Assembly (NCBI GenBank): GCA_001953115.1
Contig: LSSL01005374.1
Location: 1-26,355 of the forward strand
Length of the DNA stretch: 26,355 nucleotides
Direction of reading: 5' to 3'
From: Smittium mucronatum
Taxonomy: Eukaryota > Kickxellomycota > Harpellomycetes > Harpellales > Legeriomycetaceae
The notes under the pieces were generated by a model. It had not been told where the DNA came from and did no database searches. It saw only the letters and a list, made by a program, of their open reading frames with translations. Made by a program: the position numbers and the translations under genes. Of this stretch, positions 1-12,900 are shown piece by piece (the first letter of the stretch is position 1; every line of letters starts with the position of its first letter).

Positions 1-22
1 AAAAAAAAAAAAAAAAAAAAAA
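1..22. repeat. poly-A run at left edge
   Basis: A run of 22 A residues opens the window and is followed directly by GC-richer sequence. It may be the limit of an assembled contig that broke at a homopolymer, or the A-tail of a retroposed sequence read in reverse. The sequence alone does not decide between these. Confidence 0.6.
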
Positions 23-57
23 GAGAGCGTGCATATCACAAGTGCAAACTCTACAAA

Positions 58-113
58 CCTAGATAGCTGACCTCATAAAGTCACCTATCTAGGCCAGAAT
101 GGCCACCTGGGTG
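58..113. repeat. cluster of strong inverted repeats (possible structured RNA or element end)
   Basis: The arms CCTAGATAG (58-66) and CTATCTAGG (85-93) are perfect complements. Inside them TGAC (68-71) pairs with GTCA (80-83) after a single C-C mismatch, leaving an 8-nt loop. The next hairpin, GGCCA-GAA-TGGCC (92-104), overlaps the first by two bases. CACC/GGTG (104-107/110-113) can form a third. GTCACC (80-85) can also pair with GGTGAC (110-115), so alternative folds compete. The segment is clearly GC-richer than what follows. No tRNA or known RNA family was recognised. Confidence 0.5.
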
Positions 114-214
114 ACCGGTAACGTAAGATGGATAAAAAAAATTTTGAATAAATTTCAAAATAAGAAAATAAAATAAAATTGTCGTCAGGAAATGTAAAAA
201 TAGCTGATAAAATA

Positions 215-226
215 TCCACCGGTGGA
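215..226. repeat. 12-bp perfect GC-rich palindrome
   Basis: TCCACCGGTGGA reads identically on both strands. It sits in the GC-richer left edge, just before a second CCGG. A GC-rich palindrome of this length is out of place in such AT-rich DNA and may belong to the same structured or mobile unit as 58-113. The related core CCACCGGTG recurs near 12319. Confidence 0.5.
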
Positions 227-562
227 CTGTAGACCGGAAAATCGCAAGGAAACGTGACATGATAAATCTCTAAATTTTTATCTGAAACTAGAACATCAGG
301 AAATTAAGAAATGAAAATGAGAACTTTCCGAACCATTCTGCGTCCACTAAACATGAATTATTTTTTTGGTGGGTTTTTTTAAAATAAATATCATTCTTTA
401 AAACTGAATGTGTCTGAAACTGAGGATCAAATTTTTATTAACCGCAAAAGATGGAAGAATAGTTGAATGAGACGATCGGCAGGCTCATGTCTAATCAAAT
501 TAACCCATATTTTAGAAATTTAATATATTGAGATTGAGAATATCGGAAAAACTTCTTGAATT

Positions 563-574
563 GGGGGGGGGGGG
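563..574. repeat. 12-base G homopolymer
   Basis: Twelve consecutive G residues lie within DNA where G is rare. Comparable C runs occur at 17044-17055 and 25701-25710, both at reading-frame breaks in transposable-element relics. This one has no recognisable gene around it. Confidence 0.9.
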
Positions 575-781
575 TCTAATCATAATATAAGTAGAATCCA
601 AGATGAAATAGAATATTTTCTGATTTGTAATGGAAACAGCCAAAATTTTTATTAAAATCAAGCTCCTAAAAATATTTTGATTTAAATTCTAGGAGATTGA
701 ACAGACTAGATGAATTAATACCCAAAAGGTATAGATCTGCATTAATGAAAAATGGATGTGGTGTAAAGATCTACTACAATA

Positions 782-803
782 TCTTTATAATGTCTTTATA
801 ATG
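782..803. repeat. tandem duplication of an 11-mer
   Basis: TCTTTATAATG is repeated exactly twice without a gap and is followed by a partial third copy beginning CCTTTT. It is a small slippage-type duplication in AT-rich noncoding DNA. Confidence 0.7.
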
Positions 804-3800
804 CCTTTTAAAATTTTTTCTTAAGACTTTTAGTATATTTTAAATATACTCTTAAAAAACTCTAACATAAATATGCCTTTTAAAAATTCTCCTAATAAAT
901 TTAAATCCTATAAAATTCAAACTTCATTTAAAAAATCACAAATCTTTGTTAAAACTCTTTTTTCGAAAAAAGAAAAAATACTAAATTTTTTAGCGATGAA
1001 ATTGCATTTTTTATAAAAAAAACATGAAGTTTTCATTTTCCAATAAAATAATTTAATAATATAAGAAAAAAATTTTAAATTATTTTGTAATAAATAAAAT
1101 TGAATTTTATGAGTTGTGTAAAAAAACCACTTAAAAGAGGAAAAGAATCTTTTATAACTTTTAAATAGAAAATATGAAAATTTTAGCAAAGGAAAAAAAT
1201 GCCATTTTTACTTGTGAAATCAAAATCTCTAGCTTTCTAATGTTATGATTAACATATTAAATAATTATTTCTTCATGTTTTACATTTGATGTTGTTTTAT
1301 AATACAAATTAGAAAATTAGATAAATATTCTTTAAGATTTTTAGTTTTATAATACTTCAAAAAAATCAAAAAAATCTGCCTTCAATCACTAATTCAATAA
1401 AAATCAAGTTCTATACTAAAATATACATTTTTTATGAATTTTTTTTCTTTTATATTTCTATGATTAATTATTTCAGAGATCAAAATAATTTTGGGTTCCA
1501 TTTTTTGATGATTTAAGCTAAATACAAAATAAAAACAGATTTTTTATGTAATAAACAATGAAAGAAAATAAACATCATTTTTATACCGCCGGATTCGTTA
1601 TAGTAAAATATTTAAATATTTACTCTAACATTTGAATCAAAAAAAAAATAAAAAAAATATCCACCTATATATCGTAAAAAATAATAGCATATAATTGTTT
1701 TATTTAGAATTTAATACTTTTATAAACCTTTTAAATAGATAAAATAGAATATATAGTTTAATTTTTGGCCAATTTAGACATTTATTTTTAAGTCATATTG
1801 AATAAAATAGTGATCATCAAATTTAATACACATAAGCAAACTATAAAATAATAATTAATATTAGAACCATTCCAGATATGAAGAGTAAAATTATTTTTCT
1901 TTAATATTTTCAAACGGTATTTTTTTTAAATCATTCTAATATAATCACATTTTTGGATGATAAATAATTACTCATAAAGTTTTAATATCGACAGTATTTA
2001 ACATATATATATGAGATTGGGAATTATGCAACAGATATTTTTTTTGATGATTAAATATTGCATTTAATTCGAGTAAAATTTGAAATGACTTATAGAAAAA
2101 TCAGATATAATTTTATACCGATAAAAAAATATTCAATTTTTTAAATTTACAAATTCAATTTGATATGCAAAAAAATCATAAAGCCTCATTTGAAATATAA
2201 ATGATTATTTAAAATTTAAAGTGTATTAAAATTATCTCCTTAATTTGAATTAGATCGAATAATTTTTAATAACGTTATAAGAATTTTTTTTTCTTTAAAG
2301 AAATTAAAGAATTAAAACTTATCCTGGTCATCTTTAAATTTTTTTTTTTTTATGTAAGATATATCTAATTTTTTCATAATAATTTTTTGGGAAAATCATA
2401 TATCTAATTTTTAAAAAAATGAAAAAATTAATTAAAATGAAAAGTTCATTTTAAGAATAATTCATCTGATATAAAAAAAATCGAAAAATTATTTATAATA
2501 CCACATAACTAATATTTGTAGGATTTTTTATGTCTATGAATTATTATCTAATTTAAATCAACATAATTCAAATATATGAATATTGAATTATTATAAAGTT
2601 CAATTGAGAAAATATGAAAAAAACCATCTCCACATTCATGTAAATTTTATAAAACCTTAAAAAATACTATTGGGAAATAAATAATACACTAAATTAAATC
2701 TGTTATTTTTTATCTCAATTTTTTACAAGTTTTTCAATTTAAAGTGTAAAATGTCAAAGTTTCATCAAAGATATATCCCATTAAATAAATTTTATTAATA
2801 AATCATTCAGTAGTGCAATTTAACTAATATAAATTTATTTAAATAATTTCACCAGCACTTTTTTACATTTTAAATAATATAAAAGCTAATTTTTACATTT
2901 TCATAATTTTAACTAGCAAGAATTTTTCGAAATTTCATAAACAGAATTCTTAAAGGCTACTATTAATATTTTATCCACAAAATTTGATAAAACATATGTA
3001 AAGTTAGCAACGATAAACTTTATACAAATAATATTAATACATTTTACGGTTTATATTTTCAATTAATTAAAAAAATTGTGGATTTATATATTTCTTTATC
3101 AATTAATTTCTAAAAATTCCAATTATAAAATCGATCTTTTTTAAAATTTCAAATGATATCTGTTATATTTTACTAATATAATTTATAACACGGATCAAGT
3201 TTTTTTTTCGTTAAATTGAATTAATTTCACTTAATTAAGCAAAAATAGTCATTTTATATAAAATAATTGCAAAAATAGCCAAATAAAAGTGATGGGGCTA
3301 TATATTTAGCGAATGGTTAAAAATTTTCGAAAAATTTTAGGTATTCTGCAGGAGTATCCAAACAATCTCAAAACACTTTTCACTTTCTTTTTTATTGGAA
3401 TAGAATATACCAAGTAAACAAGCTGCTAATAATGATAATAAGAGTATCAAAGATATGAGATTCTCTTTGAGAGTGGTCACTTGATTAATATATCTCTACT
3501 AATCTTCTAATTTATAAATCTGGTGCAGAATTAAAGCATAAATCTATTGATTAATTTATAATAGTAATTAAAGAAATTAATTTTTTATTGGAAATATGAT
3601 GGTGAATTAGGATTAGAATACTTTTATAACTTTTTTTGGCTTGATTTTGATTAAATTTTACTTATTGTATTGTTTAGACAAAAAAAAAGTATGTTCTTGA
3701 AGGAATCTCCTATTTAACACATTTTTTGTTTACTTGATAAAATTTAACCCAATTAAAAAATAAATTCAAAGATTTTTTTTTTTTTTGGATAATCAATTGG

Positions 3801-5400
3801 ATTAACTCAGAAATTTGGATTAAAACTGCTCTTATTTTCTGAATATATAATTATATCGATATATTTTGATTATTTTTTCAGTAAATTTAAATTATGACTA
3901 TTTTTTCAATTATTTTGAAAAGCATGACTATTTTCGAATAATCCCTATAATTTTAACACCTCTTTTTCTTTTTTAAAAATAAAAATACATTATTTTAATT
4001 TTTTTTACATTATATGCGACTTTCAATTAGTATCACTTACATCTTTTCTTGACCTAATTAGGAAAAAGTACTGATTATTTTATAAAAATTAAAATTAAAC
4101 CTTAAGTTTGAATAAAATTAAAATTTAAGTAAAAATAAATTCAAAAAATTTTAAATCGAGTTATTAATAAGCATCTATTACAATAAAATTATAAATAAAT
4201 CCTTAAAAATCTTAAAAATTACTAATAAAGTAAATTTTAAACAAAAAAAAAGTAGATGGAATTTGTTAAATTATTAATTGTATTCATTTGTCTATTGGCA
4301 GTAAATTTTAACTCAAAGAAAAATATTGAGGCAATAAATCTCATATCATCGTTATATGATATAAATAGGCTATAGATAGGAGTATAAATTTACAAATTTA
4401 AACTAAAAAAAAAATAATATTAATTTATTAAGGCCAATGATCAGTAAATATCTTAGGATATTTATTTTTTAACTACAACTGTTTTCCGCTAATTATATCT
4501 TTTTACTTAGATATAACAAGGTTTTTTGATTAAATATTCACAAAATGTTTTTTAATCAAAAAATGTAGATTTTTTGAACAAAAATATTGAAAATTGGTAT
4601 CAGTATAGCTATCATATTGATAAATTTTATGTTTATAAATGTATAAAAATCATTTAAACAAAAAAATCTTTTTTGGTGAAGAGGCTTTAAAATTTATCTT
4701 AAATTTATATATTTTCTGATTAAATTTTATTGAAATTTTGCAATTATTTCTAGAAAAAATAGATTTTTAAAAAATCATTTATTATATCTAACCTATTTCT
4801 GTAAATATTTAGTCGTTTTAATAACGAAGGATGCTCCGAAATCCTAAAAATATCAAACATATTCTTTAAGGTTCCAAAAAAAACTCTAATAGGAGATAAA
4901 ATTAAGTCGCTAATTATTTTTTGAATTTCGAAAAAATATCATAAACTGAAAAAAGGGGAATTAATTTCTAAACTAAGAAAAAAAACTGATTTAAATTATG
5001 GTATTCATAGTATTATTAGAAGTATTATATGCTAAATATACCTATATTTGTATTGATACTCAAAACAGAAAATACTATATTGCTATGGTCAATTAAATAT
5101 ATATATATTTTTTATCTCCAGTCTATATATTTTGATGATTTTATTAGGTATTTCTAAAACAAATTAAATTCGAAAAGCTGAGTTTTGAAATAGGTGATGT
5201 ATTATTTTCTCTCTTATTTTTTGATTGATTATTTGTTTTCTTTTAGTAAAATCTTTTTTTATTAATTAACATCCATCTTTTTAACCATTAAAATGGTTAG
5301 TTAAGTAATCCATTTGGTTTTGATTTACTATTAAAATTTTGGTCTGTACTATTTATTTCTATTTGTAAAAAATTGATATGATTTAATTTACCAATTGAAT

Positions 5401-8400
5401 TAAATAAGCCAATAAAAATCAAATTCTTTGCTATTGGAATCAATTAGTGATAAACGGAGCAATAATTCCAATACTAGAATTTTTTTAATTTGTAAAACAT
5501 TTTTTGCAGTAAAATCTAACATAAAATTACTAATAAAGGTTAAAAGGCTTATCATCTATTTCAAATTTTTACAAGAATGTTTTTTCAATATTTTAATTCC
5601 ATATTTCCAAAAAAATTTAAAATTTATCATAGAGAAATATTTTAACCCAGAGAGTCATTAAAGTTTTAATATTAGTACACACACCCAATCAAAGAAAATC
5701 TCACAAATAGAATAAACTTAAATTGATTTAAAATTTGATGAATGCCAATATTAAATAGATAAAGAGTTCTGAATTTAAAAAATAAAAATCTTATAGATTT
5801 TCAATTATCTGATAAGATTAGCCGTTACAAGTTTTAGTAATTTTTCAATTCTTTTGATCTTACTTTAATTTTTAAAAAGATTAGGAATATTCAATAGTAT
5901 CAATCCGATAAAACCTGATTACCAAAAATCGTTATCAAATTTAAAAAAATAAAATCAAGTCTTTATCCGCTTAAAAATTCGGTTATTTTGGCAAATTAAG
6001 TTTTATTGAAATAAAAAATACTATTAATAACTAAAAAAGTTGTAATAATATAACACAGAAAACAAATTTGATGTAATTTTATTCAAAATTGTATATTTTT
6101 ATAATTTCATTAAAGTTCAAATCTTATTTAATCAATATTTATTTTTTATTAATGGATCACTAATGAAAATTTTTAGAAATTATAAAACTGATATTTCTTA
6201 TAAAAAACCCAACATCAATAAAAAAATAGCTTAATTTATTACCATTATAATATGGATATAATTATATAATTAGATAGTACTTTCCTCCCCTTTATTAATA
6301 TTATTGTGTTCTTAGACCTTTTCTAATCTAATATTTGGCGAAAATATTTGTAATATTTCTTGGTTTCCACTGAAGATACTATAAAATTTTATACTGAATG
6401 CTTTACTATGTTTTGAAATAGATAAGTCTAAGAGAGCAAAGAAAAAATTGATTTTTTTATATGATATATTTTCATACAAGAACGTAATATTCAGATTTTT
6501 TTAATTACTCAATTATAGTTTTTGAATGGTTAAATTTATATAAAATTTATAATAAAATATTATAAATCTGTTATAAAATAAACCAATTAAAATTTAGAAA
6601 ATTTAATCGAATAATTGGTTCCTAAATTATTAATATTGCTTGTCATATTTTGCGCGACTTCCATTAAAAATTTAAACTTTAATAATTCTTCCTTCTGCTC
6701 ATTAAAATTACCTGCAAATTTAGTTCCATGAAACAAATAATAAAAATAAAATCCCTTAATTTTAAATGAAGTGCCTAAACATCTCAGAATAGGATTATTT
6801 GTATATTATGCAAATCAATTGTTATTTTCAAAACTTATTCATAATTATTTTGAAACTTTGATTACTTTTCCCTATTTAAAATGTACTTTATTCATAATTT
6901 CCTGATTTTTTACGATTTCTTTATAGTTTTATTTTATATTGAAAAGTAAACCCAATAATTAGCTTTTCTTTTTTTAATTATTTTTTTCTTTTATTTTAAT
7001 TGGATCCGATCTACGAATTAGTTTTTACTTTTTTAAATTTGTTGAAAAAAGGTTAATAATCTTATTTTTTCAGATTAAAAAAGTTTAATTTTGCTTTTTT
7101 AATTGCTTAAATATTTCATTCATGAAATTAAAATTAGTTATGCATTCATTTTTTTTTTCTTATAATATTTTTAAGCATTTAAGAATTTTTTTAATTTTTA
7201 TTGCTATTGGGCGCGCGAAAGGCAAGTAGTAATGTAATAATGATTTTTATTCCATTAATGAAGATAAAATTTTGAAAAAAATAATAATTATTGAATCAAG
7301 TGCTGAAATTTTATCGGTTTTTTTTAAAATATAGAAGAGTATCGCATATATTTTCAATTAATTCCGCAGTTTTAAAGTAATTTTTTTAAAATTTGATTTC
7401 AATATTTTTAGGAAATAAATAATCTTTTCCGTTATTCCTCTAATAATTCGCTATATCTCTATTTTTTTGAAACTTTAATCACAGTTTTTTTTAGAGTATT
7501 TTATTAACTCTTTAGATATTCCATGAATTATATATATACCAAAAAAAAATTATCTCTCGGATTGTTTTTTAATATCGCGATTTAATTTTCTGGTGATTTT
7601 TTTGTTTACGGGAAAAATTTAAAACATCCTTTTTGCCAATTTCTATTATTTTTTTAAAAAAATTAGATTTTATAGACTAAATGATATAATAAATATAAAT
7701 TCCCTCCATCACTATAAAAAATTTTCTGCCAAGGCTTAAAAAAACCTTCTTTGAAATCAGAATGATATTTAAAAAATCGGGATACGAATAATCTCCTATT
7801 TCAAAAAAATTCTCATGAATAATTTTTTTTGAGGTGTGTGACATCCATTTGGTTATTATTAAAATATCTAGCCTATTCAAGCTCTTTAGCTAATTTTGGT
7901 TCAGATCATATGACCAGTTTTAATTACTTAAGCCCAAAATTTCAATTTATACTTTATGCTGTTAAAAAAATGTACTAATAGCTTTGGAAGTGGGATATTT
8001 AAAAAAATATGATGTTTTAAAATGGGCTAATTTTTTTTTATTGTTAAAAATAAATAAAATTCTATATAATTTGCAATAAAATAACTTCATTTTTATCTTC
8101 TTTTAATAAAAATCATTTTTATCATATATTTACATATTTTTCGGATTCGACATTATTTTTATAAGTATTTATCGAGAAAAACTTGTTCATTTTAAATTGA
8201 TCCAATTTTAATCCAGATAAATTTCAAAATATATCAGACCTCAAAATGCATTTCCTGAAATTAAAACCCATCTTTTTTTTCAGGTTACGTGTCATTGTTA
8301 AATAACGGGGATGTATTTTTTTAATACTAGCGTGATATAAATATTAATTTGAGTTTTTTTATGGATCGAAAATTTTTCGTTTCGGTATCTCTTAAATTTT

Positions 8401-11400
8401 ACCCAAAAATATACTTGAAGTCCTGATTTTATTTTAAAAGAGACCATTAACAACTTTTAACATGAAATAAAAAGTCATACTCTTTATTTTATTGAAAATA
8501 TCTATTTTTCATAAAATTAAATTTTTTAAGATGATTTTTTTAGTTATTTATTTTATGAGAAAACCGAATCTTAAAATTTTTGAGATTTAAAAGTTTATTT
8601 ATAACCAATTATCACTATTTTTGTGGTTTATACAATATATTTTTTATTCAATATCTAGACTTATTTATTTATAATTTTTTTTTCTATCTAAATTTAAACC
8701 CCAAAATAATAATAATAGCCAAAAATTGAATTAAAATAGAATTTTTTACACTTAATATAAAGACCATGATTTTTCGTATTATTTTTTGAAGGGATAATAT
8801 TTAATATAACTGTATTTTTGAAATAGGAAAAAAGTTCAAAAAAAAAATGTTTAATTTAGTGTAACACAATTTATTGGACTTCCTAAAATTTATTATATCA
8901 ATCCAAAAAAAGCATTCCTATAATTTATCATAAAAAAATTATCCCTATACAAAATTACTGGATTTAATTATTGTTTAATTTAGAAGATTTATTTTTTGAT
9001 AAATCCCATTTAACAAGCTTCAATAAAAATATAAATTAAATAATAAAATTATACATTTTAATTCATTTTTGTAGAAAAATTTTTGATTTTTTTTGCAAAA
9101 AAGAAATGACTTGTATCATTTTCTGTAGTTAAATATAATATCTTTAGTGGAATTTTGGTAAAATTAGGAAGAAAATTGTGCTAAATGAGTAACATTATTT
9201 TTAGAGTTAAAATAATAGTAATATTCCGGGAAAAATTATTAGAGGGTTTTATTTATTTAATATATTTATTTATAGGAAATGTAGAATAGTGTGGAAAATC
9301 ATATTTATAAATTTACGAAAAATTTTCATTAATAGTTATAAATATTATCATTATTTTAAAAAATATTTAGTATAAAAAAATTTAAAATTTTATTGTGGCA
9401 TATATTGAAACATAAAAAGAAAAAAGAAAAAATATTTTTAAAGATTTTTTGATAAAAAATCCACTTATTTGGGCTAGAATTTATATATTAAGATTAGAAC
9501 ACCTCCAATAACAAAAAGAAGTTATGGAAGAGTGATTTTGGAAGATAAAATTACGACCTTTATCTCTTAAAAAATTTGCCGAATTTAAAAAAAAACACTT
9601 TTTTCCTAGATTGGTATTTTTTTAAATCTCTCTTGATAAGAATTACTATTATAAAATTTCATAAAGATATGTCCTTTACTAAAAAAAAAAGGATTATGAA
9701 AAAGAATGTTTTTAACCGGATTGGAGTTCAAAGGAATTTATTTTAATATTGAGATGTTTTTCTTTCTGTCACATATTTTTAATTTTTTATGTTTATATTT
9801 ATTGAAGAGGTTTTAATAAAAAAACAATTCTCTTTTTATTTTCATCGTATATTTAATCAAACAGAATCTTTTCGAAAAAATCCTAATTTTTTAATTTTTT
9901 CACGTGGAATTTAATTTCATATATTCCCGGTAATTATTTTTTTATTTATTATTTATTCAATAGTATAACAATATCAATTTAGATATCAAAAATAAAAGGC
10001 CTATTCCATATAAACACTACGAATCATTTTAATTACTATCTCAATCTTGAAATAAAATAATCTAAGGATTAGTTTTTTTTTAAATAATTTTATTTAGTAT
10101 TTTAATTTTAATTTAAAATATCTTTAGAACTTGAATGGAAGTAATCTTTTTTGATTTGGTTATCATTTCATAATCAATACAAGTTTTTTAAACATAAAAC
10201 AATTGAAATTCATTTTCTATTTAACCCATATCAGCTATTTTTAAAAATTTACAGAGGCTATATCTTTTTTATTAAATTCAGTAATAAGAAATAGTTTTTT
10301 TCAGAAAATTACTGTATAATCAAAAAACATTCGTCAAAATAGAATTTTTTTTGAATCAAACTCTATTAAAAAAGTATAAAAACATATTTAAAGCCAAAAT
10401 CTGTGGCCATTCTTCTTTCTTACTGATGGGGATTCTTTTCAGAGTAGAGTTATTTTCGTTTAAGAAACATCCCTTGTAGGAATTTGGTAATAGGCTTGAT
10501 AGATTGAAGAACTATGAATTTTCAAATTTTTTATCTGTACTATATATTGAGATGATTTCGAACAATATATTTCTACAATAAGAGGCTAAACGTTTTATAT
10601 CTCTAATAAAATCACAGATTTTAGAATATTCTAATTTCAAAAGTAAATTCTGTATTTATTAAATTTTCGCTAGAGTTTTTCAAACAAAAAATAATGAAAA
10701 ATTTAAGAGAAAATTTTTTATGTTTTGATTTAAATATTTTTTATTTTATTTCTCACCACAAAAATACTACTTTTTGAAATTATACCATATTTAATTAAAT
10801 CATTCTATACCCAATTGTTATCGCTAAAAAACTTTAAAGTTTTTTAGTGATATCATTCTGAAGCTCAGAAACATTAACCTTGTGATTTTCTGGATATTCT
10901 TTAAACTCATTGGAGGTTAAAAATTAATCAAAATTTTAACTAGACTTATATCATTTAAACCTAATAATTAAAAATTATGTAGAAAAATTTATAATTTTTT
11001 TTTTTCCTTGTCTTTTTTTGCATGAAAATTTTTAATCAATACATTTAGATATTTATTAAAGTTGTTTAAATGTAAATAAGTCCTTTTTTAGACCTATGAG
11101 GGGGGTTTTTTTGATGAAAATATCAATATATATTGGTTTAGATAATAAATTATAAAAAGAAATGTAAAAAGTTAAAAATTCCCATTTAGAATTATATTTT
11201 AACTTTAAAAAGAGAAAACCGCTTATTTTTTTATAGTAATGATCCCAAAGGAACAGAAAAAAAAAAATAATTGGAATGAAAAAAAGGTTTTTATTTCTAT
11301 GGATAAAGGAACCATATTATTGAAAAATAGGTCCTGTTGCTAAGAAAACTACTTTAATGTATTTAAACTTTTAATTTTTTTAAAGGAGGAAATTATATAC

Positions 11401-12059
11401 AGCTAATAACAACAATATCCATTATAAATGTTGAATATAAAATTTTAATAGATTTTTTAGTGATTATTTCCGTATTAAAGATAAAAAAATATTTAAAAGA
11501 GAATTTTAGATTTAATAGATATAAAATTCACTCTTGAATATTTTGAAATAACTTTATGTTATACTAACATTGAAAGCTGGAATGTATATTTATATCAATA
11601 GAAAAGGTAGTCATATTGCTAAATATAGAGAGTGTTAAAATAAAAATCATTTCAAGTTATTTTTGCAAAAATTAATTTACTAATCAATTAAAAATTCGGT
11701 TAAGTTTATTAAATATCTAAAAGCTTTCCAAAATTTATTTAACACTAAAAAAATATCAATCTATTATTTTATATGGATTTATAGAATCAAAAAAAGGAAC
11801 TGTATTACACATATTTCAAATATTGTTTTTAGATTCGAGTAAAAAATATATCAAATTGGGAGAATCAAAGCAGTATTTTATTTCTAATTTGGGAATTTTT
11901 CAAAAAAAATCAATATAAATGATTTTTTTTAAAATAATAACATGAAATTTTTTTAAAAAAAGCTACATAAATATTTACAATAAATTTAAAAACTGAGGAT
12001 GATTTTTTTTTTTGTATTATTTATTTATAAATTAAAATTAAAAATCGAAAAAAATTCAT
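5401..12059. other. AT-rich gene desert (middle part)
   Basis: Continuation of the low-GC intergenic DNA. Open frames at 5428-5661 (plus, 77 codons, TTG start) and 7677-7880 (minus, 67 codons) fall in the length range expected by chance. They show no domain, signal peptide or conserved motif. Small GC-richer patches occur near 7205-7230 and 10395-10510 without a recognisable product. The only structured feature I can support is the palindrome at 10819-10852. Confidence 0.6.
10819..10852. repeat. 34-nt near-perfect palindrome
   Basis: The arms 10819-10835 and 10836-10852 are complementary over 17 pairs. All are Watson-Crick except one G-T (10823 with 10848), and the central 24 bases CTAAAAAACTTT/AAAGTTTTTTAG are perfect. 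With no spacer it could extrude as a cruciform or form a long hairpin in RNA. Nothing adjacent identifies it as a terminator or an element end. Confidence 0.8.
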
Positions 12060-12900
12060 TAACACACATATATTCTTCATCTTAGACACAATGAAATCAC
12101 AGGATATTGGCCAAAGGGAACGAGACAATAATTTGTAATTTTTATAATGAGTATTTAGTCCATTCGGATGCCTTCCGAATAACAATCGTATTATATCTTA
12201 AATATAGAAGATCTTTAACGATTTAGGCATTTTCAGTTCTTTCAACTTGAGATTTTGCCAGTTATTCCCAACCTAAATTCATTGGATGAGAAAAAAACAA
12301 TTTTCTTGAAATTATTCCACCGGTGCTATGATCAATAAGCATACCTTTATCCGATATATGATATAATTAAATTTTTTATTTTTAAAAAGTATGTGTTTAG
12401 TTGTTTTTAGTGAGTTCCGATCGCAGCAGGCAAAAAATAAAAAGGATTTAAGATGCTAGTTTGAGTTTGAAGATCTTAATGGGGTTCAGTAGCAATCAAT
12501 GCATATTTTTATAACTTCTTGGAAACTCAGATTCATCCCAGGGTGTTTGGATATGAGACCGATAAAGTTTTCTTTATGATTTATTTTTTGATTCAAGGCA
12601 CAGAGGTTGATTTTAGGTCGCAAATTTTTTATATCACTTTTCACAAATGATATCATAGTTTTTCAAGATTTATTTTTTTTAGAAATTTTTCAACTCCTGG
12701 ATCTACCTGAGATCCAAATATACTTATTTTTATCCCATTGACGGTTTTATGCGATCAGCTATACATTTTTTTGAGATAAATATCCTGAAAAATGCTTTTT
12801 CATGTGTCGGTTCTTGCATTATTGAGCACATCTTTTATCCTAACTCCACCCCAATTCTATCCTTAGCAACTTTTCTGCCAAATCTAGCCACCACATAAAT
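12060..12900. other. GC-richer island, possible decayed element or gene
   Basis: This stretch is visibly less AT-biased than its surroundings. It contains an open stretch without stops at 12480-12650 on the plus strand (56 codons, no Met start) and further short protein-like stretches in other frames on both strands. The composition suggests a decayed coding sequence, most likely another old mobile element, broken by frameshifts. I could not match any piece to a family, so no product is proposed. Confidence 0.3.

Larger units (their letters stand above)
261..5400. other. AT-rich gene desert (left part)
   Basis: Extremely AT-rich sequence full of A and T homopolymers, with stops in all six frames. 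The longest open frame (917-1189, minus, 90 codons, Lys/Phe/Tyr-rich) is about what chance gives at this stop density and matches no family I know. Local oddities are a 12-G run at 563-574 and a tandem 11-mer TCTTTATAATG x2 at 782-803. A short more protein-like patch lies near 3400-3480. I see no RNA gene, no LTR and no splice-bounded exon that I can defend. Confidence 0.6.

Noticed and set aside
203..238. Hammerhead-like string CTGATAA ... CCGGAAAA
   Set aside because: The core should read CTGATGA and the remaining stems and cleavage site are not identifiable; not enough to call a ribozyme.
917..1189. 90-codon minus-strand open frame
   Set aside because: Lys/Phe/Tyr-rich, no motif, and of a length that AT-rich DNA with about one stop per ten codons yields by chance across six frames.
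5428..5661. 77-codon plus-strand open frame
   Set aside because: Starts at TTG, composition mirrors the desert and no domain is seen; chance length.
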